DNA from: Granulosicoccus antarcticus IMCC3135
GTDB lineage: Bacteria > Pseudomonadota > Gammaproteobacteria > Granulosicoccales > Granulosicoccaceae
Length of the DNA stretch: 64,000 bases
Direction of reading: 5' to 3'
NCBI RefSeq assembly: GCF_002215215.1
Contig: NZ_CP018632.1
Coordinates: 5,328,501-5,392,500 of the forward strand
Shown here piece after piece: positions 55,656 to 64,000 of this stretch. Under the pieces are notes generated by a model. That model did no database searches. It saw only the letters and a program-made list of their open reading frames with translations, and had not been told where the DNA came from. The position numbers and the translations under genes were made by a program. Position 1 is the first letter of the stretch; each line of letters begins with the position of its first letter.

Positions 55656-57617
55656 ATGTGCGGCATAGCCGGTATCTGGAATCCAGAGCACGGGCCTCAA
55701 CGTGAAACGCTCCAGGCAATGATCGCCACGTTGAATCACCGTGGCCCCGACGGTGTCGGTTTCCATCTGGATGGTCCTGTTGGACTGGCGCATTCACGCT
55801 TGGCAATCATCGACATAGCCGGTGGTGCACAGCCGATGTCAAATGAGGACGGCACCGTCTGGGTCAGCTGCAACGGTGAGATATTCAATTATCCGGAACT
55901 ACGAGTAAAGCTGATACAACGAGGGCATCGTTTTTCAAGCCGCTCCGATACCGAGGTTCTGGTTCATCTTTACGAGGAGTACGGCAAGGAATTCTTGCAG
56001 GAGCTCAATGGCCAATTTGCAATAGCGTTATGGGATGTAAAGGCCAGACAGCTACTTCTGGCTCGTGACCCTGTGGGTATTCGCCCCTTGTATTACGCCT
56101 GGCAAGGTAGGCAGCTGGCTTTCGCCTCCGAGGTAAAAGCCCTCTTTGCCGTTCCCGGGCAAGTGCGTGACTGGGACACGGCCGGACTTGCGTCAACCTT
56201 TTCCTGGTGGAGTGCACTACCACCGGCGACGGTATTCAAGGGCGTTCAGAATCTGCCCCCCGGGCATTTGATGATTATCGGTGAGACAGGTCATCGTATT
56301 GAACAATGGTGGGAGTGGCCAGGACCGGATCTTGAGAGTGATTATCTGAATGGCGACAACTGTGATGAAGATCAACTCGCCGACGAATTACATGCGCTGA
56401 TAGTCGATGCCGTGCGCCTGCAAACACGTGCGGATGTACCCGTAGGTGCCTATCTGAGCGGAGGACTGGACTCGGCGATCATAACGGCGGCCATAAGATC
56501 GCAATCGACAACACCGCTGCGAAGTTTTTCACTCACCTTCGACGATGCCGAATTTGATGAGAGTGCTCACCAGAACGAACTGGTTTCGCATCTGGGCACC
56601 ACTCATTCATCAGTCAGCTGCTCGCGTGCCGATATAGCCGGCGGTTTCGCACGAGCGGTATGGCACGCAGAAACCCCACTGATACGTGCAGCACCCGCTC
56701 CTATGATGCACCTTGCCCAAAGTGTTCGTAATGCAGGCTTCAAGGTGGTACTTACCGGTGAAGGGGCTGATGAAGTATTCGCAGGCTACGATATTTTCAA
56801 GGAAGCGAAGGTTCGACGCTTCATAGCAGCACAGCCGAACTCTTCAAGCAGAACTCGTATTCTGGAACGGCTCTATCCTTACCTCAAATCATCACCAATG
56901 GCCTCGCGTGCCATGTCCCAACGTTTTTTCACACAAAGTACAGATCAGATCGACAAGCCCTGGTTTGCACACACAACTCGTCTTGCCACGACGCGACGTT
57001 CGTTGGGCTTCTTCAATCTGGACAGGCAACAGGAGTTGGGACACTGGGACCCCTACAAGCCGCTATGTAACCTGTTACCCGGCGGTATCGATAGCTGGCC
57101 TGTTCTGGCCAGAGATCAAGCCGTTGAAGCCACGACCCTGATGAGCGGATATCTGCTCTCAAGCCAAGGCGATAGAATGGCAATGGCAGCATCGATTGAA
57201 ACTCGCTATCCTTTTCTTGATCCTCGGGTTATCGCATTCGGTGCACGGCTTCCGGCCCGATTGAAAATGCGAGGTCTGATCGAAAAGCTGATACTCCGAA
57301 AAGCCTTTGCGCGCGATCTGCCCAGTAGTATCACAAAAAGAACCAAACAACCCTACCGTACACCTGATAGTGCCGCTTTCTTCGAAGCAGGCAAACCTCT
57401 GGATTGGGTCGCAGATATACTGGATGCGCCCAGCATCCTCAAGGCAGGTTTGTTTGATGCGCCTGCAGTTTCCCGCCTGGTCGCCAAATGCAGCGCGGGC
57501 CGCGCCATCGGTTTCGGGGATAACATGGCTTTTGTCGGAGTGCTATCAACAATGCTTGTTCATCAGCAATTTATTGAACCTGCGACAGGACCCGCCTCGG
57601 AACCGTCTGCTTCATGA
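55656..57617 (+). CDS. asnB: AsnB-type glutamine-hydrolysing amidotransferase
   Basis: This 653-residue two-domain protein starts MCGIAGIW, so Cys2 is the glutaminase nucleophile after Met removal. It has NHRGPDG, SHRL-like AHSRLAIID and CNGEIFNY in the Ntn domain. The synthetase domain has the ATP-PPi motif VGAYLSGGLDSAI near residue 268, LTGEGADEVFAGY, and SIETRYPFLD. It is related to asparagine synthetases that amidate cell-surface or secondary metabolites. As first gene of a five-gene operon with a ligase and carrier protein it is more likely a tailoring amidotransferase than the housekeeping enzyme. GGAG precedes the ATG. Confidence 0.88.
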   Translation: MCGIAGIWNPEHGPQRETLQAMIATLNHRGPDGVGFHLDGPVGLAHSRLAIIDIAGGAQPMSNEDGTVWVSCNGEIFNYPELRVKLIQRGHRFSSRSDTEVLVHLYEEYGKEFLQELNGQFAIALWDVKARQLLLARDPVGIRPLYYAWQGRQLAFASEVKALFAVPGQVRDWDTAGLASTFSWWSALPPATVFKGVQNLPPGHLMIIGETGHRIEQWWEWPGPDLESDYLNGDNCDEDQLADELHALIVDAVRLQTRADVPVGAYLSGGLDSAIITAAIRSQSTTPLRSFSLTFDDAEFDESAHQNELVSHLGTTHSSVSCSRADIAGGFARAVWHAETPLIRAAPAPMMHLAQSVRNAGFKVVLTGEGADEVFAGYDIFKEAKVRRFIAAQPNSSSRTRILERLYPYLKSSPMASRAMSQRFFTQSTDQIDKPWFAHTTRLATTRRSLGFFNLDRQQELGHWDPYKPLCNLLPGGIDSWPVLARDQAVEATTLMSGYLLSSQGDRMAMAASIETRYPFLDPRVIAFGARLPARLKMRGLIEKLILRKAFARDLPSSITKRTKQPYRTPDSAAFFEAGKPLDWVADILDAPSILKAGLFDAPAVSRLVAKCSAGRAIGFGDNMAFVGVLSTMLVHQQFIEPATGPASEPSAS

Positions 57618-57630
57618 AATCATTTCCGAT

Positions 57631-59235
57631 ATGACAGATGCAAAGACTATGCATTTGAACCCTGCGACTTCAAGCGACTCGGTATTGTCTGCCGATGAGA
57701 CGATTGCAGCTGTTCGCAACATAACGAGTGCATGGCGAGCCACATTGACACGCATGCCTGGCAAAACGGCCCTGATCTGCGGCGAAAACAGCCTGAATCA
57801 CCTGGAGCTGGCAAAGCAGGTCATGGTGCTTGCCAGAGCGCTCAATACGGCAGGAGTCAAGCCTGGCGACAGAGTTGTAGTATTTTTGGAAAACAGTATT
57901 GAATTCGCAGCTTCGATGCTGGCTATTCTGGAATTGCAAGCGGTCTTTGTACCAATAAGTCCACAGACGCGAAGTGATAAACTCGTTTTCATACTTGAGG
58001 ATACACAGGCAAGTGCTCTGGTTTCACAAGTCTCACTCACGCGAGTCTGGTCGGTGGCCGCCGAACAGCCCGGTTTACAGCAAACTCTCATGATGCTCTT
58101 GGCAGACCAGCTTCTGGTCGAGCCGTCTGTCGTAACTGAGGAAGGAGATTCAGATGATGCATTCGCACCTTTCTCGGCAGTTTGTGCAGATGATGATCTT
58201 GCCGCCATCATCTATACCTCGGGTACAACAGGCTACTCCAAGGGCGTGATGCTCAGTCATGGCAATATCTACGCCTCACGACACAATGTGCAGTCCTATC
58301 TTGAACTACGCAGTGATGATGTGATCGGACTGGCGTTACCGCTGGCATTCAGTTATGGCCTGTATCACCTGATCATGGGGCTATGGCTCGGCGCCACTAT
58401 CGTGATAGAGAGAAATGTTGTATTCCCAGTGGTTATGCTCAAAAGCTGGGAGCAACATCGAGTGACGGTGTTTCCGGGAGTCCCGACTCTGTTTGCCAGC
58501 CTGCTGACACAGGATCTGTCTGCATACGAGCTGCAATCGTTGCGTCTCATCACAAATGCTGGCTCAGCCCTTAGCGAAAAAACAGCGACACGAGTGCGGC
58601 AGGCATTTCCGCAGACCCGATTGTTTCTGATGTATGGACTAACCGAATGCAAACGAGCCAGCTATTTGTCGCCAACGGATCTTGACGCCCGAGCCAATAG
58701 TGTTGGCAAGGGTCTGCCTGCTCAGCGCCACTGGCTGATTGACAATGAAGGTCGCGAGGTCGTTCAGGGGCAAACCGGGCAGCTTGTCGTTGCCGGACCG
58801 CATGTCATGAAAGGCTATTGGCGCCGCCCCGCAGAAACTGCCCAAGTGTTGCGCCCGGCTCCGGATGGAACTCCAGCCTTGTACACCGGCGACCTGTTTT
58901 ACTCTGATGCTGACGGCTATCTGTATTTTATTGCTCGAAGTGACGACATCATAAAATCCCGTGGCGAAAAGGTCAGCCCGCTTGAGGTCGAACGAGCGAT
59001 TTGCGAACTACCAGAAGTACTCGATGCAGTTGTAACAGGCGTAGCAGATGACATTCTGGGCATGGCCGTTCGTGCCTATATAAAACTCTCGCCTGGCGCA
59101 CTGTTGGTTGAACGTGCTGTTATCCGACACTGTCTGGCCAGACTAGACAGCGTCATGGTTCCGAAAAGCGTGATTTTCGTCGAGGAATTTCCCATGGCTG
59201 ATTCCGGCAAGATTCGTCGTGCGTCACTCAAATGA
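57631..59235 (+). CDS. AMP-forming acyl or amino-acyl ligase
   Basis: This 534-residue ANL-superfamily adenylating enzyme has core motifs IIYTSGTTGYSKGVMLSH, LFLMYGLTE, YTGDLFYSDADGYLYFI, RSDDIIKSRGEKVSP and the C-terminal lysine motif DSGKIRRASLK. It should activate a carboxylate as an adenylate and load it on the carrier protein encoded next. The substrate is unknown. The frame is open back to 57307 inside asnB, but the ATG at 57631, 13 bp after the asnB stop, gives a normal N-terminus. Confidence 0.88.
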   Translation: MTDAKTMHLNPATSSDSVLSADETIAAVRNITSAWRATLTRMPGKTALICGENSLNHLELAKQVMVLARALNTAGVKPGDRVVVFLENSIEFAASMLAILELQAVFVPISPQTRSDKLVFILEDTQASALVSQVSLTRVWSVAAEQPGLQQTLMMLLADQLLVEPSVVTEEGDSDDAFAPFSAVCADDDLAAIIYTSGTTGYSKGVMLSHGNIYASRHNVQSYLELRSDDVIGLALPLAFSYGLYHLIMGLWLGATIVIERNVVFPVVMLKSWEQHRVTVFPGVPTLFASLLTQDLSAYELQSLRLITNAGSALSEKTATRVRQAFPQTRLFLMYGLTECKRASYLSPTDLDARANSVGKGLPAQRHWLIDNEGREVVQGQTGQLVVAGPHVMKGYWRRPAETAQVLRPAPDGTPALYTGDLFYSDADGYLYFIARSDDIIKSRGEKVSPLEVERAICELPEVLDAVVTGVADDILGMAVRAYIKLSPGALLVERAVIRHCLARLDSVMVPKSVIFVEEFPMADSGKIRRASLK

Positions 59236-59303
59236 TTCCCTCTAGCCTCTCTCATTGCAATTCTGCTTGTATTTGAATTCATTCCATTTGGACCCGTTTC
59301 TAT

Positions 59304-59564
59304 ATGAACGATGTAAAGACTCAAGTTAAACACTATATCGAGGAAAACTTTCTGCTGGGTGCCGGTGCTCGCCTGCCTGCAGACAGCGATTCTTTCATGG
59401 ATCAGCATTTACTCGATTCCACCGGCTTTCTGGAGCTGGTGCTGTTTCTTGAAGAGCAGTTCGGTATATCTGTAGAAGATAGTGAGATGGTTCCAGAGAA
59501 CCTTGACTCACTCGATGCGCTGGCAGCTTTCGTCAAACGTAAACAGGAAAGTTCCAAAGCATGA
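59304..59564 (+). CDS. Acyl carrier protein
   Basis: This 86-residue acidic protein of the phosphopantetheine carrier family has its attachment Ser in HLLDSTGFLELVLFLEEQFGI, where DSTG replaces the common DSL or DSM. ENLDSLDALAAFVKR follows as helix 4. It lies between the ligase and the NadE-like gene and overlaps the latter by ATGA. It is presumably the shuttle that holds the intermediate made by this cluster and is distinct from the fatty-acid ACP. Confidence 0.88.
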   Translation: MNDVKTQVKHYIEENFLLGAGARLPADSDSFMDQHLLDSTGFLELVLFLEEQFGISVEDSEMVPENLDSLDALAAFVKRKQESSKA

Positions 59565-60601
59565 AGAATCCCTCGGCCAGTGGCCCCGAAACGGGTATGG
59601 GTGAGAAGGTGCTAGAGCTCGACTATGAGAAGGAAGCAACACGGATTGCGCAGTGGATTCCCGATGTACTGACCAGCCGCTTGCGAAAGCGTGGCGTTGT
59701 GGTAGCAATCTCGGGCGGCATCGACAGTTCGGTTTGTGCAGGCCTTGCCGTGAAGGCACTTGGTCCAAAAAGAGTATTTGGCCTGCTACTGCCTGAAAGA
59801 GATTCCAGTGACTCATCCAGCAACACGGGCCGGGAGCTGGCTGAACATCTGGGAATAGCCTATGAGACTCATGATATAGCGCCCGCACTAGAGTCGCTGG
59901 GTTGTTATCGGCAACGTGACGAGGCAATTCGCCGTGTAGTGCCTGAATACACGGACAACTGGAAGAGCAAAATCGTCATTGCCGGTGGCATCGATGGGGG
60001 TATCAATTTCTTTCGCCTGGTTGCCGAAGATCCCGAGGGAGGCAGGCAGGAACACCGCCTGGCCTTACCCGAATACTTGCAAATCGTGGCGGCCACCAAT
60101 TACAAGCAACGTATTCGCAAATCGGTAGAATATTTTCACGCGGATCGCCTCAACTATGCTGTTGTAGGCACACCAAACCGGCTCGAATATGATCAAGGTT
60201 TTTTTGTCAGAAACGGTGATGGTTCGGCAGATCTGAAACCCATAGCGCATTTGTACAAAACCCAGGTTTATGCAATGGCTCATCACTTGGCTCTGCCTGA
60301 TTCAATCCTGGCAGCGGTACCGACAACGGATACCTACAGCCTGCCTCAGGGACAGGACGAGTTCTATTTTTCTCTGCCCTACCAGCAGATGGACCTTGCG
60401 CTCTGGGCGCTCAACCACCAGCGCAGCGCCGCTGAGCTGGCACTGCTCATCGGTAGCACAGAAGCCCAGGCGCAGCGTGTATACGATGACATTCTGAACA
60501 AGCGCCGGGCGACGCGCAGTCTGCATGCAGCTGCGGAGCTCATTGAACCGGTTCTTGAATCGCTCGACGTTGCCAATAAAGGATCAAACTGCGCAACATG
60601 A
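59561..60601 (+). CDS. NAD-synthetase-like ATP pyrophosphatase
   Basis: This 346-residue N-type ATP-PPase has the pyrophosphate loop ISGGIDSSVCAGLAVKALG, then LLLPERDSSDSSSNTGRELAEHLG, YLQIVAATNYKQRIRKSV, and SADLKPIAHLYKTQVYA as in NadE. The motif VVGTPNRLEYDQGFF stands where true NadE has a GTGNKSE-like sequence. An insert of about 60 residues follows the first third. It probably adenylates and amidates a carboxylate other than deamido-NAD, possibly the carrier-bound product. It overlaps the ACP gene before it and the GNAT gene after it, both by ATGA. Confidence 0.8.
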   Translation: MKNPSASGPETGMGEKVLELDYEKEATRIAQWIPDVLTSRLRKRGVVVAISGGIDSSVCAGLAVKALGPKRVFGLLLPERDSSDSSSNTGRELAEHLGIAYETHDIAPALESLGCYRQRDEAIRRVVPEYTDNWKSKIVIAGGIDGGINFFRLVAEDPEGGRQEHRLALPEYLQIVAATNYKQRIRKSVEYFHADRLNYAVVGTPNRLEYDQGFFVRNGDGSADLKPIAHLYKTQVYAMAHHLALPDSILAAVPTTDTYSLPQGQDEFYFSLPYQQMDLALWALNHQRSAAELALLIGSTEAQAQRVYDDILNKRRATRSLHAAAELIEPVLESLDVANKGSNCAT

Positions 60602-61647
60602 ATCGTTATGCCGTATCAGAGGTCAGTGCTGAGACTGATGCGCCCCCTATTTGCGAGCTGTGGGCTCGTAATCTTGAGTCCGGCTGCATCGAGCATGCAA
60701 AAGGCAAGCTGCAACAAGGCTACGTTGCCAATCCAGCAGCCAAAGGAGCCTTGTTCGTCATTCGAGAGGAAGTGGATTCAGACCCGGCACTGGCTGGTGT
60801 CATCGGCCTGCATCCTCGACGGTTTTTCCAGAACGGTCATCAATGGCTTGCAGCGACACTCGCTGACTTCAGCGTTGACAGTGCACATCGTAGTGCCGGA
60901 CCTGCATTGATGCTAATGCGCACAGCATTGAATGCCGGCCGCGAACGATTTCCCCTCATCATCGGCATCCCCAATAGCCACTCATATGCAATCTGCCGCC
61001 GAGCAGGAATGACTCCACTGGGCACGCTAACCAAGTACACACTGATCAGTGCCAGCAGACAGAGGCTCGCGCAACGCATCAATCGGCATTTACTGCCAGT
61101 TGCAGCCCCTATTCTGGATCTGACTCTCAAGTGCCGACTTATCTGGAAAAATCTGGGGCTACGCCCTGCTCTGAATTGTCGCGAAGCCTCGTTTGATGAT
61201 GCCGAACTGGATCGAATCTGGGCTCAGCGGCCACCAGCCTTGTTAGTGTCCGATCGTTCAGCGTCCATGCTTCGTTGGCGCTATTGCCGCAATGGAGTGA
61301 AGCCATGGCGCATAAACATCATGCAGGAACCAGGCGGTGTTGATTGTGGTTATGTGGTCTGGCGCCTGGAAGATGGCTTGGCCGTGATCGGAGACTTTTT
61401 CTCGATAGAACCTTCGCGCCTGACAGCCTCCTTGCTACGGGCTCATGCACGATCAGCCTTTGCTGCTGGTGCGCATTCGGTATCGGCCAGCTTTCTTGGC
61501 TCTGAATCGATAACTTCTGCCTTCTATCGAGCTGGCTATTTTCTGGCGGAATCGCCAGGAGAAACAGTTCTGGTTGCGAAAGATATGTCGTTTGGAGAAG
61601 TTACGCTCTCGGATTGCTACCTGACGACTTACGATAACGACGGTTGA
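60598..61647 (+). CDS. Double GNAT-like acyltransferase
   Basis: This 349-residue protein has two GNAT-like halves. The first (about 1-150) keeps the acceptor strand ATLADFSVDSAHRSAGPALMLMRTAL and IGIPNSHSYAICRRAGM. The second (about 190-340) has LEDGLAVIGDFF and SESITSAFYRAGYFLAE. The architecture resembles FemAB-like or tandem-GNAT transferases that move an acyl or aminoacyl group from a carrier. It ends the five-gene operon and overlaps the NadE-like gene by 4 nt. The likely role is final transfer of the ACP-bound group, by inference. Confidence 0.78.
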   Translation: MNRYAVSEVSAETDAPPICELWARNLESGCIEHAKGKLQQGYVANPAAKGALFVIREEVDSDPALAGVIGLHPRRFFQNGHQWLAATLADFSVDSAHRSAGPALMLMRTALNAGRERFPLIIGIPNSHSYAICRRAGMTPLGTLTKYTLISASRQRLAQRINRHLLPVAAPILDLTLKCRLIWKNLGLRPALNCREASFDDAELDRIWAQRPPALLVSDRSASMLRWRYCRNGVKPWRINIMQEPGGVDCGYVVWRLEDGLAVIGDFFSIEPSRLTASLLRAHARSAFAAGAHSVSASFLGSESITSAFYRAGYFLAESPGETVLVAKDMSFGEVTLSDCYLTTYDNDG

Positions 61648-61666
61648 AGCAGCTGAGAATGTGAAA

Positions 61667-61691
61667 CTGACCTGACGCACAGTCAGGTCAG
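61667..61691 (-). terminator. Hairpin between convergent genes
   Basis: CTGACCTGAC (61667-61676) and GTCAGGTCAG (61682-61691) form a perfect 10-bp stem with a 5-nt loop. On the minus strand TTTCACATTCTC follows, so it most likely ends the VIT/VWA transcript. It may also stop the GNAT operon. Confidence 0.6.
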
Positions 61692-61705
61692 CGGCCGAGG
61701 ATGGC

Positions 61706-63937
61706 TCAAATCGCTTTACGTTCAGCGGCTTGCTCAGCCGCTCGCTCTCGATAACTATCAAACAAGCCAAGACCAATGCGTAGTATCGCCAAGGTACTCA
61801 GCAAGGCTAAAAACCAAAGCCCCATCGAACCACCACCGCTGTTACTGGTTGACTGGCGACTCTCACTGAACATCGGCGCGGACGAATCCTGACGGGTTTG
61901 AGTGATCGACTCTGCTGCTCGCACCGTTCGGGCCGCTCGCTCTCGCTCAACACGCTTGGCATTATTGCGCTCTATGCCTTCGCTCTGGAATACCTCTTCA
62001 CGGACAACTAGCAATGAGGTGTAATCCGTCACCAAACCATGCTGCAATGCCAGATCAGTAATTCCTTGTTTACTATCTTCGGTAACTCCGAGCAGATCTT
62101 GCTGATCCTGCAAACTTTTGATACTGGCAAAAGCCCACAGTCTTTCCAGCTCCGGATTCGAGATGGAATTTTCGGGAAATACCAGCTGCGAGACATAGTG
62201 TTTTGTTTCACCGGATATATCAGCATTCAAAGTGACATTTGCAACTCCAGCCCCGGAATATTTTCCCATGATAATCAGTTGCTCACCCCTGTAGATTCGA
62301 CTGAACTTGTCAGGCGTCAGATCCCTGGTACGAATTCCATCGATGCTCAAATCAACATTGTGTAATGCTTCATGCGTTACCTTGCTCGTTACCTGCAGCA
62401 TCAATCCCACCATGTCATCGTCGTTAGACACATTGATGGCAAAACCTTCCGAATGTTTGGTCAGGCCTTCCAGTAATGGACGGTTCGCACTATTGCCCAT
62501 AACTGCCGTGAACAAGCGAACATCGACCTTGTCTATCAACTTCAGGAACTGCTTCATTTCAGTCTGACCGACATTAGCCACACCATCGGTGGCCAGCACA
62601 ATAGCTGTCGTCCTGTCCTGATCCAGCGACTTGACCGCAGCATGTAAACCATCAAACAGATTCGTTCCGCCGCCTGCACTAATATGATCCAGTTGCTTGA
62701 GTGTGCGCTGCACCGCATCTGCTGAAACAGTCTGAAAATTATCCGAAAGACTCTTGGCTCTATCACTGAACAAGATGACCTTGAATCGGTCAGCGGGCTT
62801 CAGTGAAGTCAGTGAGCGTTGCACCGCATCAACCAGGGTTGTGAACTTTCCTTGCATTGAACCGGAGGTATCAAGAACGAACAACCAGTCACGACCTTCA
62901 GTAATCGGTGCCAGATCAATACCTGGCGTCAAGGTCAACATAAAGGTGCCTGTTGTCGCATCTGGCTCTTTATACGTCACAAGGTCCACAGCGCCAGGCA
63001 GGTTTTCTGCAAGACGCCAATAGACCACGATGTCTCGGTTCAGGGAATAAGCAGCCTTGGAATGAGCTGTTTCTGAGCCATAAGACTCAGCGTAATCAGT
63101 CGCCCGACCAGCGTTCTCAAGCGGTACGATATCATCGGCTAGCAGACGGGCGGACACCTCTTGATCGCTCAGTCCTGTTCCTGTTTGCGTGCCATCACCA
63201 GTTCGACTGTCTATGAGTAGTTCCCATTCGCCACTGTCCAGCTGCGTAATGGCAGCCTGGCCATTAGTGACTCGCATGGCATCAACCGGGTAAGCAGATC
63301 GCAGTCTGAGCTTGAAGCTGAACGCATCGCTGACTGTCTCATTGCGAGACCAGAATTGCTCCTTCACCTCATCGACACCGCCCTCTTCCAGTGGATAGAC
63401 ATAACGTCCCATGGCGTGATCAATGGCACTTCGTTGTAGATAGACCAGTCGTATGCGAACATCCTGGCCGGCTCTGACAGGTGAGACTTCTGCATCGAAA
63501 GTGCGATAACCGTCTTGCTCAACCAAGGCTGACTCATTACCTTGTTGTACTTGTTGATCGTGAATTTTCCTTGCCGCCTGCTTCTCCAGAACTTCTGCGT
63601 GTACCGGCGTGCCATCGATCCAGAAGGTAAATTCCCCCACCGCAGCCTCCTCGGGTACTGGAAAACTGTAGATTGCGGTCAGATCCTGTGAATGAGGGTT
63701 TGAGAATGTCTGGTCTACTTCGGTGACTGCATAGCCGTTCTCGATAATCACCGATACATGTTGTTCTGCCAGCTTCAGTGCCGGACTGCCGTTGTTTGGC
63801 GAAAGTAATCCGGCGGCGCCGGCGAACTGTCCAGTCGTCAAGCCCAAAAGCAGCGTCGCGGCAGCCAGGCACCGTTTGCAAACCCCTGGCAATGTCATTT
63901 TTTTTGTACGAACCAACAATCCTGTTAAATATTTCAT
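61706..63937 (-). CDS. VIT and VWA domain surface protein
   Basis: This 743-residue exported protein has a signal peptide ending near Ala41. A VIT (inter-alpha-trypsin inhibitor) domain spans about residues 50-180, with VTEVDQTFSNPHSQDLTAIYSFPVPEEAAV. A VWA domain follows, with metal site FVLDTSGSMQG, GGGTNLFDGL and LATDGVANVG. The C-terminus has SGGGSMGLWFLALLSTLAILRIGLGLF as a membrane anchor plus Arg-rich end, like sortase- or rhombosortase-type targets. No sortase gene is in the window. The frame begins at a TTG (63949); I prefer the ATG at 63937 after GGAA. Adhesion or envelope integrity is a guess. Confidence 0.87.
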   Translation of the reverse strand: MKYLTGLLVRTKKMTLPGVCKRCLAAATLLLGLTTGQFAGAAGLLSPNNGSPALKLAEQHVSVIIENGYAVTEVDQTFSNPHSQDLTAIYSFPVPEEAAVGEFTFWIDGTPVHAEVLEKQAARKIHDQQVQQGNESALVEQDGYRTFDAEVSPVRAGQDVRIRLVYLQRSAIDHAMGRYVYPLEEGGVDEVKEQFWSRNETVSDAFSFKLRLRSAYPVDAMRVTNGQAAITQLDSGEWELLIDSRTGDGTQTGTGLSDQEVSARLLADDIVPLENAGRATDYAESYGSETAHSKAAYSLNRDIVVYWRLAENLPGAVDLVTYKEPDATTGTFMLTLTPGIDLAPITEGRDWLFVLDTSGSMQGKFTTLVDAVQRSLTSLKPADRFKVILFSDRAKSLSDNFQTVSADAVQRTLKQLDHISAGGGTNLFDGLHAAVKSLDQDRTTAIVLATDGVANVGQTEMKQFLKLIDKVDVRLFTAVMGNSANRPLLEGLTKHSEGFAINVSNDDDMVGLMLQVTSKVTHEALHNVDLSIDGIRTRDLTPDKFSRIYRGEQLIIMGKYSGAGVANVTLNADISGETKHYVSQLVFPENSISNPELERLWAFASIKSLQDQQDLLGVTEDSKQGITDLALQHGLVTDYTSLLVVREEVFQSEGIERNNAKRVERERAARTVRAAESITQTRQDSSAPMFSESRQSTSNSGGGSMGLWFLALLSTLAILRIGLGLFDSYRERAAEQAAERKAI

Positions 63938-64000
63938 GTTCAATTCCAATATTAAACAACGTTCAATTACGGGAGTCGACCGATCTGCGCAGATGTGGCC

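Noticed and set aside
57307..57630. N-terminal extension of the AMP ligase into asnB
   Set aside because: The 108 extra residues overlap the end of asnB and do not look like an ANL-family N-terminus. The ATG at 57631 is well placed.

Overview
The window looks like chromosome from a free-living, probably marine or halophilic gammaproteobacterium with roughly mid-50s % GC. The basis is the E. coli-type FadE acyl-CoA dehydrogenase, FadL beside a VolA-like lipase, DusA, SoxR with a SoxR box, and a complete N-type ATPase operon, a gene set seen mainly in marine and halophilic bacteria. A relative of Granulosicoccus would fit, but that is a low-confidence guess. No rRNA, tRNA, CRISPR array, prophage or complete insertion sequence was seen. 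The unusual repeats are short palindromes and one 163-bp MITE-like element.

Layout: 1-1065 is a truncated VWA membrane protein. 1672-9358 holds lipid genes (FadL, surface lipase, chalcone-isomerase-like protein, FadE) and folE. 9359-12210 holds an Atm1-type exporter coupled to dusA. 12522-19048 is the N-ATPase operon in the diagnostic order D-C-Q-R-B-E-F-A-G. 19174-24407 is a tightly coupled operon for PHA synthase, FabI, a MaoC-phosphotransacetylase fusion and acetate kinase. 24495-27211 holds a flavin reductase and a tannase-family esterase. 27336-30601 is a corrinoid-type ABC transporter behind a cobalamin riboswitch. 30782-34458 is a lipoprotein plus a large secreted VWD/repeat protein. 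34743-38949 holds a TetR regulator and a minus-strand operon with a Na+/solute symporter, a haloacid dehalogenase and NrtS. 39728-41334 holds an exonuclease, SoxR and a SoxR-controlled VOC protein. 41419-45428 is a flavin monooxygenase with a sigma-54 promoter and its AcoR-like activator. 45640-54582 is a TetR-controlled arginine or methylarginine uptake and catabolism cluster. 54732-55429 is a decayed PQQ sugar dehydrogenase. 55656-61647 is a five-gene amidotransferase, ligase, carrier-protein, NAD-synthetase-like and GNAT cluster of unknown product. 61706-63937 is a VIT/VWA surface protein.

The most notable system is the asnB, AMP-ligase, ACP, NadE-like, double-GNAT operon. It has every part of an activate, carry, amidate and transfer assembly line but matches no pathway I can name. 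Second is the cluster joining a HisPQMJ-type transporter, AruH and AruI homologues, a DDAH-like amidinohydrolase and a class III aminotransferase, which could process methylated arginines by two routes.

Regulation can be read directly at several loci: the cobalamin riboswitch, a SoxR box with the MerR-type 19-bp spacer, a sigma-54 promoter upstream of the monooxygenase, and two palindromic operators beside TetR genes. Many genes overlap by ATGA or GTGA, so translational coupling is the rule inside operons.
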